From Psychrobacter immobilis (GTDB taxonomy: Bacteria; Pseudomonadota; Gammaproteobacteria; Pseudomonadales; Moraxellaceae), in contig CAJGZL010000001.1 of NCBI GenBank assembly GCA_904846145.1, positions 3,100,001 to 3,164,000 of the forward strand: DNA of 64,000 nucleotides, read 5' to 3'. Shown in pieces: positions 1 through 10,080 of the stretch. Position 1 is the first letter of the stretch. Every line of letters starts with the position of its first letter. Below the pieces are notes generated by a model. It saw only the letters and a list, made by a program, of their open reading frames with translations. It made no database searches and was not told the DNA's origin. The position numbers were made by a program, and so were the translations under genes.

Positions 1-306
1 TCGTAATGCGACTTCTATTCTTTCTAGTGCATCCAAAGCCAGTTGTCTCAGTTTTTTATCAAACATATATAGATTTTTGACATCTTCGAAATGACTACCC
101 TCTATAAAACAATCTAGCTTATGATTGGAGTTTTGGGCATCCACTTGTCTAAACGAATATAAATAACCACTAAAGCGGTAATAACCAATGGTCTTTAGAT
201 AACCCAAAGCTTTTTGTTCGTCTTCGATAATCAGGCCGCGATTTTTTAAAAGCTCTAGTTGTTGGCTAAAACTTGTCCACTCTTTTATGGGTTTCTTGTT
301 GACCAT
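1..306 (-). CDS. Abi_2 (AbiD/AbiF-type) abortive-infection family protein, C-terminus outside window
   Basis: The reading frame starts at an ATG at 306 and runs open to the left edge, giving about 102 N-terminal residues. It reads MVNKKPIKEWTSFSQQLELL, then the stretch GYYRFSGYLYSFR and, near the edge, DKKLRQLALDALERIEVALR. The 'L..RG' start, 'YYR.SGY...FR' and 'ERIEVALR' blocks are characteristic of the Abi_2 family (AbiD/AbiF), whose members are linked to abortive phage exclusion and often lie beside restriction-modification genes. The neighbour here is a type I RM operon, which fits a defence island. The catalytic or effector mechanism of the family is not established, and the missing C-terminal half prevents a check of integrity. 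Confidence 0.75.
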   Translation of the reverse strand, partial: MVNKKPIKEWTSFSQQLELLKNRGLIIEDEQKALGYLKTIGYYRFSGYLYSFRQVDAQNSNHKLDCFIEGSHFEDVKNLYMFDKKLRQLALDALERIEVALR

Positions 307-366
307 GTTTATTCCGCTGTTTAACGCTAAAGCGTTTAAAATATAAGTGTATAAGGTAAATGTTCT

Positions 367-452
367 CTACTCAGGCGCCCGCCAGCCCCTCACATCAATC
401 TTACCCGTAACAGCAGCAGATATTAAAGCGGTGCGGCGTTCTTGCATGAGTT
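367..452. repeat. 86-bp direct repeat, copy A (hsdS 3' end)
   Basis: Positions 367-452 align without gaps to 1450-1535 in the same orientation with five substitutions. The last 34 bases, from gatattaaag to catgagtt, are identical. Similarity stops sharply on both sides. The two copies bracket about 1 kb holding two small ORFs. Confidence 0.9.
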
Positions 453-453
453 G
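367..453 (-). pseudogene. Duplicated 3' end of hsdS (relic)
   Basis: Read on the minus strand, the segment encodes [20 protein letters not shown] followed by RGWRAPE and a TAG stop at 369-367. This is the same peptide that ends the full hsdS at 1450. In frame upstream there is a TAA stop after NEAE, so the piece has no intact start or target-recognition domain. The DNA matches the end of hsdS over 86 bp with five mismatches, so it is either a second, mostly deleted hsdS or a duplication footprint. It lies between the Abi_2 gene and the unknown ORF at 494. Confidence 0.8.
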
Positions 454-493
454 GGCGGTTTATTCGGCTTCATTAAAAAACGTAATCCAAGTT

Positions 494-952
494 TTACGGC
501 TCATCACACACCTCTTTAAAGCTTTTACCAAATAACGCTTTATTCAGTTTTTGCTGATTACTAAACACTTCATCAGAGTCGGCATGATAGACCTGCTCAT
601 TGACGCAATTACCAAAGCCAAAAGTAACCAAGTTTATCTTGGCGTACTTAGTAGGGTTGCTGGCTTTTTCTTCCTGATAGCGCTTGGTAGCCAAACTGCG
701 GTAATACTTACCACCATCGTCTGTGATATCTGCTTGTTCTTGAATTTGCTCTTCAACAAACTGCTTCCATCTATTTTGCACAGCCGTTTCATTCTTTAAT
801 AACGGCTCAATATAAGTTTTACACATTTGCGGGCTTTGCTTGAGTGCCTCACTGGGATTCAGATATCCCAAAATCGTCAATTTATTTTGTTTATATTCGC
901 CGTCAATAGATTTGACCAACTCTTGCTTATAACCTTTTGCTTCAGGCACCAC
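494..952 (-). CDS. Hypothetical protein, possibly 5'-truncated
   Basis: The frame encodes 152 residues from a GTG at 952 (next residues VPEAKGYKQELVKS). The frame is open further, to 991, but no ATG or good ribosome site is visible in that extension, so the N-terminus may have been lost. The protein is hydrophilic and Lys/Glu rich with two or three Cys (QMCKTYIEP, GFGNCVNE, KEVCDEP). I do not recognise a family. It lies between the hsdS repeat copies and downstream of another small secreted ORF. The upstream ORF is in a different frame, so a broken two-domain ancestor is possible but unproven. Confidence 0.45.
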   Translation of the reverse strand: MVPEAKGYKQELVKSIDGEYKQNKLTILGYLNPSEALKQSPQMCKTYIEPLLKNETAVQNRWKQFVEEQIQEQADITDDGGKYYRSLATKRYQEEKASNPTKYAKINLVTFGFGNCVNEQVYHADSDEVFSNQQKLNKALFGKSFKEVCDEP

Positions 953-1074
953 ATCAAGTCGTTCAATATTATTCTTAACGCCAATCTCAACTTATCGTAG
1001 GCTTTTGATTTTTATAGAATTTAAAATTCTAATTGTTTTAACTGAAATTTTAAAAACTAAGTAAACCAATAACA

Positions 1075-1383
1075 TTAGAAAAATAAGTTGAGAGTGGGGT
1101 TATTCTTAACTTTTATATATTCTTCAGTAAGCTTGTCTAAGTCTTTCATCGATAACTTGTCTAGTGCATCAACATCCATCGGTGGAAAAAAGCTATCTAG
1201 ATTTGATCTGGTTAAGCTTTCTAATACTAAATGTGAATTCTTGATTTGCTTAGCAGTATATTTTTTACTATCAAAGTCACCTTTCATACTGCAAAAATCA
1301 TCTTGCCATTTATAGGTCTGTGCTTGGGCGATGGTGGTCACGGCCATTGATGCCAATAGAGCTGCTACGGTAACTGCTTTCAT
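1075..1383 (-). CDS. Small secreted hypothetical protein
   Basis: The gene encodes 102 residues from the ATG at 1383, seven bases after an AAAAGGAG ribosome site; an ATG directly before it (1386) is also possible. The N-terminus MKAVTVAALLASMAVTTIAQ is a clear Sec signal peptide with cleavage after AQA, so the mature protein of about 80 residues should be periplasmic. It has a single Cys (DDFCSMKGDF) and is rich in Lys, Asp and Leu. I recognise no family. It sits directly downstream of hsdS on the same strand, between the two 86-bp repeats, and so looks like cargo inserted at the hsdS end rather than part of the RM system. Confidence 0.6.
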   Translation of the reverse strand: MKAVTVAALLASMAVTTIAQAQTYKWQDDFCSMKGDFDSKKYTAKQIKNSHLVLESLTRSNLDSFFPPMDVDALDKLSMKDLDKLTEEYIKVKNNPTLNLFF

Positions 1384-1449
1384 CATACAACTCCTTTTAT
1401 TGATTTTCTTGTTTATCAAACGCAATATGCGCTTAATCTCTATTTACAG

Positions 1450-1535
1450 CTACTCAGGCGCCCGCCAACCCCGCACATCAATCTTACCCGTCACCGCAGC
1501 GGATATTAAAGCGGTGCGGCGTTCTTGCATGAGTT
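1450..1535. repeat. 86-bp direct repeat, copy B (3' end of intact hsdS)
   Basis: This is the coding copy of the repeat, forming the last 28 codons and stop of hsdS. See copy A at 367-452. Two direct copies flanking small ORFs could recombine and delete the intervening 1.08 kb. Confidence 0.9.
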
Positions 1536-2766
1536 CTATCGAAGTCATAGCTTTCTGTATAGCTTTATCAAAAGTGTCTTTCTGATTTTGAAGTTCTACT
1601 GCTATTTCTTTCTGTTCAGTTTTTGATGGGGGCAAAGTGATTACAATATCTAAAACGTCACTATTAGAGAGGTTAGCTTGCTTAGTACCTGAAGGCAAAG
1701 AGTACAACTGATTCAAGTAAGATTCAGACCAAAGTACATTTAACAAAAAATCCCGATCAATTTTTTCATCTGCGGGATTTAACTTTGCTACACGCTGATT
1801 GAGTAAGTATTTTCCGTCATCTTTTATTGCAACTGCAAATCCATAGTCTCGTTTTCCTAATGTACCAGTTAAGGACATTAAGATATCACCATCTTTGACT
1901 ATAAAGTCTGGAAGTGCTTCTAGCATAACTTCTGGCACAAATGTAGGTTGACGTTCTAGTGCTAATCTATTCTGATATACATTACCTATCTTTAGTATTT
2001 GCACACCTTCTTCAGTGAAAGAGTCACTACTAAATGCATAGCCACCTTGAATCGAAGAATAATATTTTAGCTTTGAAACCTCCCAATGCTCAGGCACCTC
2101 TCCCAACCACTCAACGCCCGAATCTTTCATCGGCGCATCAGGGTTTAAGCCTTTTGTCACCGCATGACTGATTACTGCTTGGCGCTTTTCTTTTAACAGT
2201 TGGATAAGGGTTTGCTGCTTTTCGATTAGGGTATCAATTTGGGCGGTTTCATAATCGAGAAAATTGGCGATTTGAGTTTGTTCATCTATAGGTATATTAG
2301 GTATTAATATGTTTTTCATTTCAGACGAATTTGTACTCCATAAATCAGCAACGATACCTTTTCCATAACGATAAAATTCTTCTTGAAATGGATAACTCCT
2401 AAGTAAATGATGTACAAACCGAGGCGAGATATCTCTAGGCTCTAAAACGATACTAATTAACGATACAGAACCATCGAACGGTGATGTACCAGACGAACCT
2501 TTTCTATCTGAACGACTATTTATAACGAAGTCATTTTTTAGAACTAATTTTCGATTATCTCCAGCATCACTTTTTGCAGCATTTTCTAATTGAGGAACAA
2601 TTCCTTTCATAGTAACTGACAGCGCTGCATAGTCTTTATCACTAACTTTTTCACGACGTTCTTTGAAAAACTGCCCCAGTCTCTTAGCTTCCCAATGGCT
2701 AGGGATACCCCCCAACCACTCAACCCCAGAATCCTTATACTCTTCATATTGCTGATACTTCGCCAT
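1450..2766 (-). CDS. hsdS: Type I restriction-modification specificity subunit HsdS
   Basis: HsdS recognises the bipartite DNA target of a type I RM complex with HsdM and HsdR. The 438-residue protein shows the usual internal duplication: each half begins with a nearly identical block (KDSGVEWLGGIPSHWEAKRL near residue 10; KDSGVEWLGEVPEHWEVSKL near 215), followed by a variable target-recognition domain and a coiled-coil spacer (QIDTLIEKQQTLIQLLKEKR in the first half). I chose the ATG at 2766 because it overlaps the hsdM stop as TGATG; a GTG at 2769 is the alternative. The gene ends RGWRAPE, and that end is duplicated at 367-452. Confidence 0.93.
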   Translation of the reverse strand: MAKYQQYEEYKDSGVEWLGGIPSHWEAKRLGQFFKERREKVSDKDYAALSVTMKGIVPQLENAAKSDAGDNRKLVLKNDFVINSRSDRKGSSGTSPFDGSVSLISIVLEPRDISPRFVHHLLRSYPFQEEFYRYGKGIVADLWSTNSSEMKNILIPNIPIDEQTQIANFLDYETAQIDTLIEKQQTLIQLLKEKRQAVISHAVTKGLNPDAPMKDSGVEWLGEVPEHWEVSKLKYYSSIQGGYAFSSDSFTEEGVQILKIGNVYQNRLALERQPTFVPEVMLEALPDFIVKDGDILMSLTGTLGKRDYGFAVAIKDDGKYLLNQRVAKLNPADEKIDRDFLLNVLWSESYLNQLYSLPSGTKQANLSNSDVLDIVITLPPSKTEQKEIAVELQNQKDTFDKAIQKAMTSIELMQERRTALISAAVTGKIDVRGWRAPE

Positions 2767-5159
2767 CACGAATGCACCTCACCCAATAACTGCATAATCT
2801 CGCTACTAACTGCATCCAAGTCTGCATCAATCTCAGCAAGCGCGCGTGGTGGCTCATACACATAGAAATGGCGGTTAAACGGTATCTCAAAGCCGACGAT
2901 GCCGATCTCTGCATCGATAGCATCTACCTTATCGGCATTGATCCACGCATCAGGCACATGCGGCTGCACTTCACGGGCAAAGTAACTTTCAATCAGATCA
3001 GTAGTCGTCACTTCAGGAGTGAGCGGTACGTTTTCATAATCACGTAGATCGCTATCTGTTTGGAACTCTACAATTTTGGTCTTGCTGGCAGGATTGGTAT
3101 ATTCAAATGCACCATAGAGCGGATTGGCAACCTTGATCACTTTTTTAATGACGGGTTCTGCCTCAGGGTTTTTCCAAGTGATCGCATCTAACATCTGTTT
3201 TTTCTCTTTAGCATCAAGATTCACATCAGCATCTTTGAACGCCTGTTTGAGCACTTTTTCAAACTCGTTGAAGTCATCGAATTGGTTTTCACCGATAGCC
3301 GCTTGTAAGGCTTTGGCTTTATTCATAATCTCAAGCTGATCCTGCCAAACTTTGGTATCGAGCACGTCTTTGACTTGCTTTTCTTTTAGCTCGGAGAAGT
3401 CAGCCTTAATCATGGCACGTGCCTCTAACGTGACCGCTGATAAATCACCATAGCTGTCAGTCGTCCAGTTATTGCCAAAGGCGTCATATAGCGCTGGCAT
3501 GACCATATCGAACGGTTTAGGCGCATAACGCAAGCTGTCGATAGCTTCATCAGATAATTGGGCAGAAAGACGTAGCGGACGCTCAATGGTGATACGGCGA
3601 TAGCCAAACTCATGGGTGGCAAATATCTTACTGGCGAAGGTTTTAGCAGCCTCACTTTTAGGATTGGCAGACTGGCGACCACGATTAGACTTTACCTCTT
3701 CAGGCTTATCTAATACACGCGCGTCCACCACTTCAAAGTCACCGAAGCTGCGAATAATGGTCTTGGCATCATCTTCACTCATCTCATTACGCTTGGAGCC
3801 GAGTGATTTACGCATCTTGCTATATAGATGACTACCGTCGATTAATTGAACTTTACCTCGACGCTCAGCGTCTTTCTTATTACTTAATATCCAGATATAG
3901 GTGGCAATGCCGGTGTTATAGAACATATCGTTTGGCAAAGCGATGATAGCTTCTAATAAGTCAGCCTCCAAGATATAGCGGCGGATCTCACTTTCACCGC
4001 TCCCCGCGCCGCCTGTGAATAGTGGCGAGCCATTGAGAATAATACCGATACGGCTGCCTTGATTATTGGTTTGATTGGTGTTTTGCGTGCTTCTGTTATC
4101 CGTCTCTTGCTCACTAGCCAGCTCGTTACTAACGATAGGACGCATCTTGCTTAGCAGATGCATTAGGAACAATAGCGAACCATCAGACACGCGCGGCAAG
4201 CCTGCCCCAAAGCGACCGTCAAAGCCTTTTTGATCGTGCTCGTCTTTGATCTCGCCTGATATCTTTTTCCAGTCTACCCCGAATGGCGGATTGGATAGCA
4301 TGTAGTCGAACTTCTCGCCTGCCAACTGATCACTGGATAAGGTATTGCCCAGCTTGATGTTATTGACCTCTTGTCCTTTGATCAGCATATCGGCTTTACA
4401 GATAGCGTAGGACTCAGGGTTTAGCTCTTGCCCGTAGGTACGCATCACCGCGTCAGGGTTTAGCTCTAGCACGTATTCCATACCCGAGGACAAAAAGCCG
4501 CCAGTGCCCGCTGTCGGATCATATATCGTGCGAATGATGCCTTCCTTGCTCAGAACACTATCATCCTCCATAAATACCAGTGACGTAGTCAAGCGGACGA
4601 TATCACGCGGGGTAAAATGCTCGCCTGCGGTCTCGTTTGAGCTTTCAGCAAAGCGGCGGATCAGCTCTTCAAATACAAAGCCCATTTCGTGATTAGAGAT
4701 AGCGTCAGGGCTAAGATCCGTAGTGGCAAACATCCGCACCACTTTATACAGTAAGTTGGCATCGGCGAGCTGCCCGACGAACTCTTCAAACTTGAAATGC
4801 TCAAATATCTCACGCGCATCTTTAGAGAAGGATTGCACGTAAGTATTTAAGTTGTCTTTTATATCGCTTTGACCCATCTTGCTCAGATCCATCGGCGAGA
4901 TATTGTAGAACGGTCGCTTGCTGGCACGTATCAAGAATTTCTCTTGTGCTTCCTCAGATAGACCCATCTCAGCGATGCGCAGGCTTTCAGTGACGACATT
5001 GGCCTTGTGCTCTTCTAACACACACTCTAGGCGGCGCAGTAAGGTAAAGGGTAAGATGATGCGACCGTATTGAGATTGCTTAAAGTCACCGCGTAACAGG
5101 TCAGCGACAGACCAGATGAAAGCCGCAGTTTGAGAGAAGTTTTTGGTCATTGGAGTCAT
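2766..5159 (-). CDS. hsdM: Type I restriction-modification DNA methyltransferase subunit HsdM
   Basis: This is the N6-adenine methyltransferase subunit of a type I RM system. The sequence shows an HsdM N-terminal helical domain ([20 protein letters not shown]), SAM-binding motif [10 protein letters not shown] near residue 215 and catalytic motif IV NPPF near residue 293. The C-terminal part extends to about 797 residues, well beyond the roughly 530 of E. coli HsdM. The ATG at 5159 is the first of two nearby ATGs (the other at 5150); a TTG at 5177 is also in frame, and none has a strong ribosome site. It overlaps hsdS by TGATG. No hsdR is seen in the window, so restriction activity depends on sequence to the left or is absent. 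Confidence 0.93.
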   Translation of the reverse strand: MTPMTKNFSQTAAFIWSVADLLRGDFKQSQYGRIILPFTLLRRLECVLEEHKANVVTESLRIAEMGLSEEAQEKFLIRASKRPFYNISPMDLSKMGQSDIKDNLNTYVQSFSKDAREIFEHFKFEEFVGQLADANLLYKVVRMFATTDLSPDAISNHEMGFVFEELIRRFAESSNETAGEHFTPRDIVRLTTSLVFMEDDSVLSKEGIIRTIYDPTAGTGGFLSSGMEYVLELNPDAVMRTYGQELNPESYAICKADMLIKGQEVNNIKLGNTLSSDQLAGEKFDYMLSNPPFGVDWKKISGEIKDEHDQKGFDGRFGAGLPRVSDGSLLFLMHLLSKMRPIVSNELASEQETDNRSTQNTNQTNNQGSRIGIILNGSPLFTGGAGSGESEIRRYILEADLLEAIIALPNDMFYNTGIATYIWILSNKKDAERRGKVQLIDGSHLYSKMRKSLGSKRNEMSEDDAKTIIRSFGDFEVVDARVLDKPEEVKSNRGRQSANPKSEAAKTFASKIFATHEFGYRRITIERPLRLSAQLSDEAIDSLRYAPKPFDMVMPALYDAFGNNWTTDSYGDLSAVTLEARAMIKADFSELKEKQVKDVLDTKVWQDQLEIMNKAKALQAAIGENQFDDFNEFEKVLKQAFKDADVNLDAKEKKQMLDAITWKNPEAEPVIKKVIKVANPLYGAFEYTNPASKTKIVEFQTDSDLRDYENVPLTPEVTTTDLIESYFAREVQPHVPDAWINADKVDAIDAEIGIVGFEIPFNRHFYVYEPPRALAEIDADLDAVSSEIMQLLGEVHS

Positions 5160-5508
5160 CTTTTGTTTATTGGGCAAGGATAGAATCTTTGAATTGTCTG
5201 TAAGCGATGAGGCAGTTATACATTCATTGACAAAATATCACCATCATAAGGGTATTCGATATTACTCGGCAAGTCTGAATATGAAATTCTATAAAAATAG
5301 TAGGTTTGATGGCTAGGGCGCGAGACCAATCGGCTGAGCGTCTATCATCAGCAAATCAACCGAATCAAAAACGCTGGTGATCAGGGTCTGTTGAACATCA
5401 AAAAAGCCACTATACTTTTATAGCGGCTTTTTAATCTCTAGCGATAATCTCAGTCGCATCATGCTTTGACATCATTGACTGTTTAAGACCATATAACTCA
5501 CCCTGCTA
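5160..5508. other. Intergenic region between hsdM and the CoA-transferase gene
   Basis: This 349-bp stretch carries the hsdM upstream region on its left and a hairpin terminator (5400-5432) on its right. The middle, 5290-5395, is less A/T-rich than its surroundings, but I find no convincing ORF or repeat in it. Confidence 0.5.
5400..5432 (-). terminator. Hairpin terminator after the CaiB-type gene
   Basis: The arms aaagccactata and tatagcggcttt form a 12-bp stem with one A-C mismatch and a four-base loop, flanked by A and T runs on both sides. It lies about 75 bases beyond the stop of the leftward CoA-transferase gene and could work in both directions. Confidence 0.65.
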
Positions 5509-6597
5509 TTAGCTAACCCTCTGCCAACCTGATGTCGCTTGATGGTTATCCTGATGAGCAAATAATGGATGTGCTTTTGCCTCCTCTAAGGTTAGTACAG
5601 GCGTCACGCAGACATCTGCTGCTGCAAATAGATCTTGCCAATGTGTGAGTGGTTGACTAGCAAACCTTTTAGTGACTTTGGCGGCGGCCTCTTTGCTAGC
5701 AGGCAGGTTGGGCATCACACCGCGCTGCCAATGCGCGTCTTTGAGCTCAGGCAGCTCTAACACTTCACATAACCCTTGCCAGAACTTCAGCTCTAGTGAC
5801 CCTACTGCCATGTAACGATTATCCAAAGTTTTATATAAGCGATAGCAAGGTAGCAGTCCACCCAAAAAGTCATGTTGAGGCGGTGGATTCTGTCCTGAGA
5901 AGCTCTTAACTAGCGTGCCTGTCGCCTTGGGCATAATCATGTGATTATATAAGCTATGCGTCATGCTGACTGCGACATGCCGGCCTTTACCCGTACGCTG
6001 CGCGGCAAAAACCGCTGCTAACAAGGCAATCACTGCGGTATCACTACCGCCTGCCAAGTCTGCAAACTGGACGTTGGGCATAGCTTGCTCGCCCTTAGCA
6101 GTCTTTAGCTGATCAAGTACGCCACTCATCGCCATAAAGTTGATATCGTGACCGGCTTTGTCTGCCCAGTCATGAGTCACGTCGTTGTCATCAACCATGC
6201 CATAGCCGGTAATCGAGACGATGACCAGCTTTGGGTTTATCGCATGCAAGGTTTGGGCGTCTAAACCCATACCCTTTAGCACTCCAGGACGAAAGCTATC
6301 GAGCATGACATCAGCATTCTTAAGGTACGTCTTGACTGACGCTATGCCCTTGTCATCACGAAAATCAACCTTTTCGATAGTTTTACCGTGGTTCAAGGCG
6401 TCAAACAATCCACCCAAAGCGCGAGCGGGATCACCGCCTTTGGGCTCGATTTTTATAATTTCAGCGCCCAAATCAGCAAGCAAACGCGTGGCAAAAGGCC
6501 CCGGCAGATTGCGCGTCAAATCTATGATGCGCAATCCTTGTAAGCAATCGCTCATTTGACTAATAGCTGATGGATGTAAACTATCATTATTAGCCAT
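5509..6597 (-). CDS. CaiB/BaiF-type CoA-transferase (alpha-methylacyl-CoA racemase-like)
   Basis: This family III CoA-transferase-fold protein of 362 residues either moves CoA between carboxylic acids or, in the racemase branch, epimerises 2-methylacyl-CoAs. The N-terminal block GLRIIDLTRNLPGPFATRLL followed by LGAEIIKIEPKGGDPAR is the family signature, and QFADLAGGSDTAVIALLAA near residue 180 covers the conserved Asp region. It starts inside the end of the fadB-like gene (8-bp overlap) and is the last gene of the acyl-CoA degradation operon. The context suggests a role with branched or unusual acyl-CoAs; racemase versus transferase cannot be settled from sequence alone. Confidence 0.88.
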   Translation of the reverse strand: MANNDSLHPSAISQMSDCLQGLRIIDLTRNLPGPFATRLLADLGAEIIKIEPKGGDPARALGGLFDALNHGKTIEKVDFRDDKGIASVKTYLKNADVMLDSFRPGVLKGMGLDAQTLHAINPKLVIVSITGYGMVDDNDVTHDWADKAGHDINFMAMSGVLDQLKTAKGEQAMPNVQFADLAGGSDTAVIALLAAVFAAQRTGKGRHVAVSMTHSLYNHMIMPKATGTLVKSFSGQNPPPQHDFLGGLLPCYRLYKTLDNRYMAVGSLELKFWQGLCEVLELPELKDAHWQRGVMPNLPASKEAAAKVTKRFASQPLTHWQDLFAAADVCVTPVLTLEEAKAHPLFAHQDNHQATSGWQRVS

Positions 6598-8773
6598 CTA
6601 CAAACTCCTTGCCACTTGAAGCCATCTCTACCAAGATGTTAGCTGGCTCAAAACGCTCGCCATATTGCTTGGCAAGCTGACGACTACGGGCCACAAACTG
6701 CTCGACACCCATAGCGTTAATAAACTGTAGTGTACCGCCTTGATGCGGCGCAAAACCCCAACCAAAGATAGAGCCGATATTGGTATCCGCCACTGAGCGC
6801 ACGACGTTTTCTTCAAAACACTTGGCCGACTCGTTGGCTTGAATAAACATCAAACGATCCACTAAATCCTCTTGGCTTGGCTGCTCAGCGCTTGTGGGAT
6901 ATAAGTTCACCAGCTCAGGCCATAAGTGCTTATCGCCTTTATCGGGATACTCATAAAAGCCTTTACCGTTCTTTTTACCTTCACGATTATGCTCTTTGAC
7001 GAGCGTTTTTAGAATATCGTACGACGGACGCATCACCATGGTTTTGCCTTCTGCCTCCATATCCTTTTGCTGCTGCTCGCTCACAAGCAAGGCTAAGCTT
7101 AGTGACACTTCATCTTGTAGCGCTAGTGGCGGCATAGGCATGCCGGTTTTCATACCAGCAACTTCGATACTGCGCGGATGTACGCCCTCGCCTAACATGG
7201 TGACGCCTTCTGACACATAAGTGCCGAATACGCGTGAAGTATAAAACCCGCGACTGTCGTTGACGACGATTGGGGTTTTGCCGATTTGCAATACATAATC
7301 AAAAGCTTTGGCTAAGGTGTCATCGTCGGTCTTTTCGCCCACGATAATCTCAACTAAAGGCATCTTGTCAACGGGCGAGAAGAAATGTAAACCAATAAAT
7401 TGCTGTGGACGCTTGCTCGCTTGGGCCAATCCAGTGATAGGCAAGGTTGAGGTGTTAGACGCATAAACCGCTGATTCTGGAATCACGGCTTCGGACTGCT
7501 GCGTACACTTGGCTTTGATTTCACGGTTCTCAAACACCGCTTCAATGATTAAATCGCAATCTGCTAGATCGTCATAAGAGACGGTCGGCTTGATACGATC
7601 CAGTAGCGCTTGCTTCTTGTCTTCAGTAGAGCGTTTACGACTGATGGCTTTATCTAGGAGGTTTGTAGAGTAGGCTTTGCCTTTTTCAGCACCTGCCAAT
7701 TCGGTATCGAGCAATACGACCTCTAGTCCTGCTTTGGCACTGACATAAGCAATACCTGCGCCCATCATACCTGCGCCTAAAATGCCGACCTTTTTGGTTT
7801 TATAGCGCTCAACGCCATCGGGACGAGATTGACCTTTTTTGATGCTATTGAGCTGCGTCCAAAGGGTATTGATCATATTTCTAGATTCGGAAGATAAGAC
7901 ACAAGCGGCAAAAAAGCGCGACTCAAGCTCAAGACCGGTATCGATATCGACGATGCAGCCTTCAAAGACGCTAGACATGATATGAGTGATCGCAGGATAG
8001 TTGCCGTGCGACTTTTGGTTGGCCATGGCAGGAGCAATAGAGAACACTTGCACCACTTTGGGATGCATGCTGTTACCGCCTGGGATTTTAAAGCCTTTTT
8101 TGTCCCAAGGTTGTTGTACTTTGGGATTGGCTTTTATCCACTCTTTCGCTTGCGCTAACATATCATCGTTATCAGTAGCTATCGCATCAATAAGACCGAT
8201 ATCTAAAGCCGCTTTAGCCCGTAGCTCAACCCCTTGTGTCATCAGCTCAAGCGCTTTTTGGATACCAACCAGCCTTGGCAGGCGCTGAGTACCGCCGCCA
8301 CCTGGCAATAACCCTAGCTTAACTTCTGGTAGACCCAGCTTAGTTTTTGGCGAGTCAATCGCTATACGATAGTGACAGGCTAACGCCAGCTCAAGCCCGC
8401 CACCTAATGCGGTGCCAGTCATAGCAGCGACCACAGGCTTGCCTTCGCTCTCAAGTTTACGTAGGCAGGCTTTTAAGTCTTCGACCAGATCAAAAGCCTG
8501 CTCAGCGGTTTCAATGTTAGAGAGCTGATCGATATCCGCGCCAACCACGAAGCTGTCTTTTGCTGAGGTTAAGATGAGACCTTTAGCAGACTCATCGTTA
8601 ATAAAACTGTCCGTCATAGCGGCAAAAGCTTCGGTAAAACCGTCACCGATAACGTTCATTTTTCGATCGCTTTGATCGATAGTTACCGTAACGATGTCGT
8701 CATCACGTTGCGCTGAAAAATTGGCTAGAGTATTGATAGCATCAATGCTATCTGTAGCTGTATTGGTAGTCAT
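6590..8773 (-). CDS. FadB/FadJ-type enoyl-CoA hydratase / 3-hydroxyacyl-CoA dehydrogenase
   Basis: This is the bifunctional beta-oxidation enzyme that hydrates enoyl-CoA and oxidises 3-hydroxyacyl-CoA with NAD+. The 727 residues hold an N-terminal crotonase domain (oxyanion-hole region TGTALGGGLELALACHYRIA near residue 105, then KLGLPEVKLGLLPGGGGTQR) and a Rossmann dehydrogenase domain starting at VGILGAGMMGAGIAYVSAKA near residue 330, followed by IGLHFFSPVDKMPLVEII and two C-terminal helical domains. It is in the same operon as a thiolase 56 bp upstream and the CoA-transferase that overlaps its end. This looks like a specialised paralogue beside a regulator, not necessarily the housekeeping fadBA pair. 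Confidence 0.93.
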   Translation of the reverse strand: MTTNTATDSIDAINTLANFSAQRDDDIVTVTIDQSDRKMNVIGDGFTEAFAAMTDSFINDESAKGLILTSAKDSFVVGADIDQLSNIETAEQAFDLVEDLKACLRKLESEGKPVVAAMTGTALGGGLELALACHYRIAIDSPKTKLGLPEVKLGLLPGGGGTQRLPRLVGIQKALELMTQGVELRAKAALDIGLIDAIATDNDDMLAQAKEWIKANPKVQQPWDKKGFKIPGGNSMHPKVVQVFSIAPAMANQKSHGNYPAITHIMSSVFEGCIVDIDTGLELESRFFAACVLSSESRNMINTLWTQLNSIKKGQSRPDGVERYKTKKVGILGAGMMGAGIAYVSAKAGLEVVLLDTELAGAEKGKAYSTNLLDKAISRKRSTEDKKQALLDRIKPTVSYDDLADCDLIIEAVFENREIKAKCTQQSEAVIPESAVYASNTSTLPITGLAQASKRPQQFIGLHFFSPVDKMPLVEIIVGEKTDDDTLAKAFDYVLQIGKTPIVVNDSRGFYTSRVFGTYVSEGVTMLGEGVHPRSIEVAGMKTGMPMPPLALQDEVSLSLALLVSEQQQKDMEAEGKTMVMRPSYDILKTLVKEHNREGKKNGKGFYEYPDKGDKHLWPELVNLYPTSAEQPSQEDLVDRLMFIQANESAKCFEENVVRSVADTNIGSIFGWGFAPHQGGTLQFINAMGVEQFVARSRQLAKQYGERFEPANILVEMASSGKEFVDG

Positions 8774-8828
8774 TTTTTATCCTTTAAATGATCTCTTGAT
8801 TATCACTATCTATGTGATGATTAAATTT

Positions 8829-10037
8829 TTAGACGCGCTCAATGATAGTCGCAATACCCATACCACCACCGACGCACAACGTCAGCATAGCGGTTTTGAG
8901 GTCACGGCGCTCCAGCTCATCTAAAACCGTAGTCATTAGCATAGCACCCGTAGCACCTAGCGGATGACCCATAGCAATAGCGCCACCATTGACGTTGACG
9001 ATATCAAGCGAGATACCTAAGTCATGAGCGGTGTTCATAGGAACCGCAGCAAAGGCTTCGTTGATCTCCCACAGATCAATATCAGAGGCTTTCATACCCG
9101 CTTTATCTAGCGCTTTTTGGCAAGCAGGCGTGGGACCAGTCAGCATGATGGCCGGTTCTGAACCAATAACCGAGGCCATAGTAATCTTGGCACGCGGTTT
9201 AAGGCCCGCTTTTTTGCCAGCAGCAGCACTACCAACTAGGCATATCGCCGCACCGTCAACGATACCCGATGAATTACCTGCATGATGGACGTGGTTTACT
9301 TTTTCGATAGTGGTGTATTTATCCAAGATGACGCTATTAAAACCCATCTGACCGGGCATAATAAAAGAAGGATTCAGCCCTGCTAACGTCTCAACCGTAG
9401 TATTTGGACGAATGGTTTCGTCTTTATCCAATAACAACATGCCGTTAATGTCTGTGACGGGCACAACTGATTTATCATTATAGCCCTGCTCCCAAGCGTT
9501 GGCAGCGCGGCGATGTGATTCAGTAGCGAACGCGTCAACATCGCTGCGACTAAAGCCTTTTAGCGTGGCTATAGTATCAGCGCCAACCCCTTGTGGTACA
9601 AAGGCAGTAGCCGCGTTGACTCGTGGATCCATATACCATGCACCGCCATCAGAACCCATAGGCACGCGGCTCATTGACTCAACGCCACCTGCGACGACTA
9701 AATCCTCCATGCCCGACATGACTTTGGCCGCAGCAAGATTAATAGACTCAAGACCTGAAGCACAGAATCGAGATAACGTTAAGCCTGCGGCGCTCTGTGC
9801 CCAGCCAGCATCGAGAACCGCAGTACGAGCAATGTCAGAACCCTGCTCGCCTACTGGAGTGACGCAGCCAAGGACAACGTCATCCACTAAGCTGGTATCC
9901 AAGTTATGGCGCTGCTCCATCTCTTTTAATAAACCACGCACCAACCAGATGGGCGACGCTTGGTATAAAGAACCATCCTTTTTGCCTTTACCACGTGGGG
10001 TACGGATGCTGTCATAGATATAAGCGGTCTCAGTCAT
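8829..10037 (-). CDS. Thiolase (acetyl-CoA C-acyltransferase)
   Basis: The protein cleaves 3-ketoacyl-CoA with CoA in beta-oxidation, or condenses acetyl-CoA in reverse. Its 402 residues contain the nucleophilic Cys in [14 protein letters not shown] near residue 90, the His in [19 protein letters not shown] near 355 and the second active Cys in [10 protein letters not shown] near the C-terminus. The start [19 protein letters not shown] is typical of FadA-like thiolases. It lies between the acyl-CoA dehydrogenase and the FadB-like gene, so it should perform the last step of the same pathway. Confidence 0.93.
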   Translation of the reverse strand: MTETAYIYDSIRTPRGKGKKDGSLYQASPIWLVRGLLKEMEQRHNLDTSLVDDVVLGCVTPVGEQGSDIARTAVLDAGWAQSAAGLTLSRFCASGLESINLAAAKVMSGMEDLVVAGGVESMSRVPMGSDGGAWYMDPRVNAATAFVPQGVGADTIATLKGFSRSDVDAFATESHRRAANAWEQGYNDKSVVPVTDINGMLLLDKDETIRPNTTVETLAGLNPSFIMPGQMGFNSVILDKYTTIEKVNHVHHAGNSSGIVDGAAICLVGSAAAGKKAGLKPRAKITMASVIGSEPAIMLTGPTPACQKALDKAGMKASDIDLWEINEAFAAVPMNTAHDLGISLDIVNVNGGAIAMGHPLGATGAMLMTTVLDELERRDLKTAMLTLCVGGGMGIATIIERV

Positions 10038-10080
10038 AAAAATCCCTTTAATATTTTTGATAAGTGCTAAATTATAAGAT

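Noticed and set aside
9499-10017. 172-codon plus-strand frame inside the thiolase gene
   Set aside because: It is an antisense shadow of the conserved thiolase reading frame; its sequence has no independent family signal.
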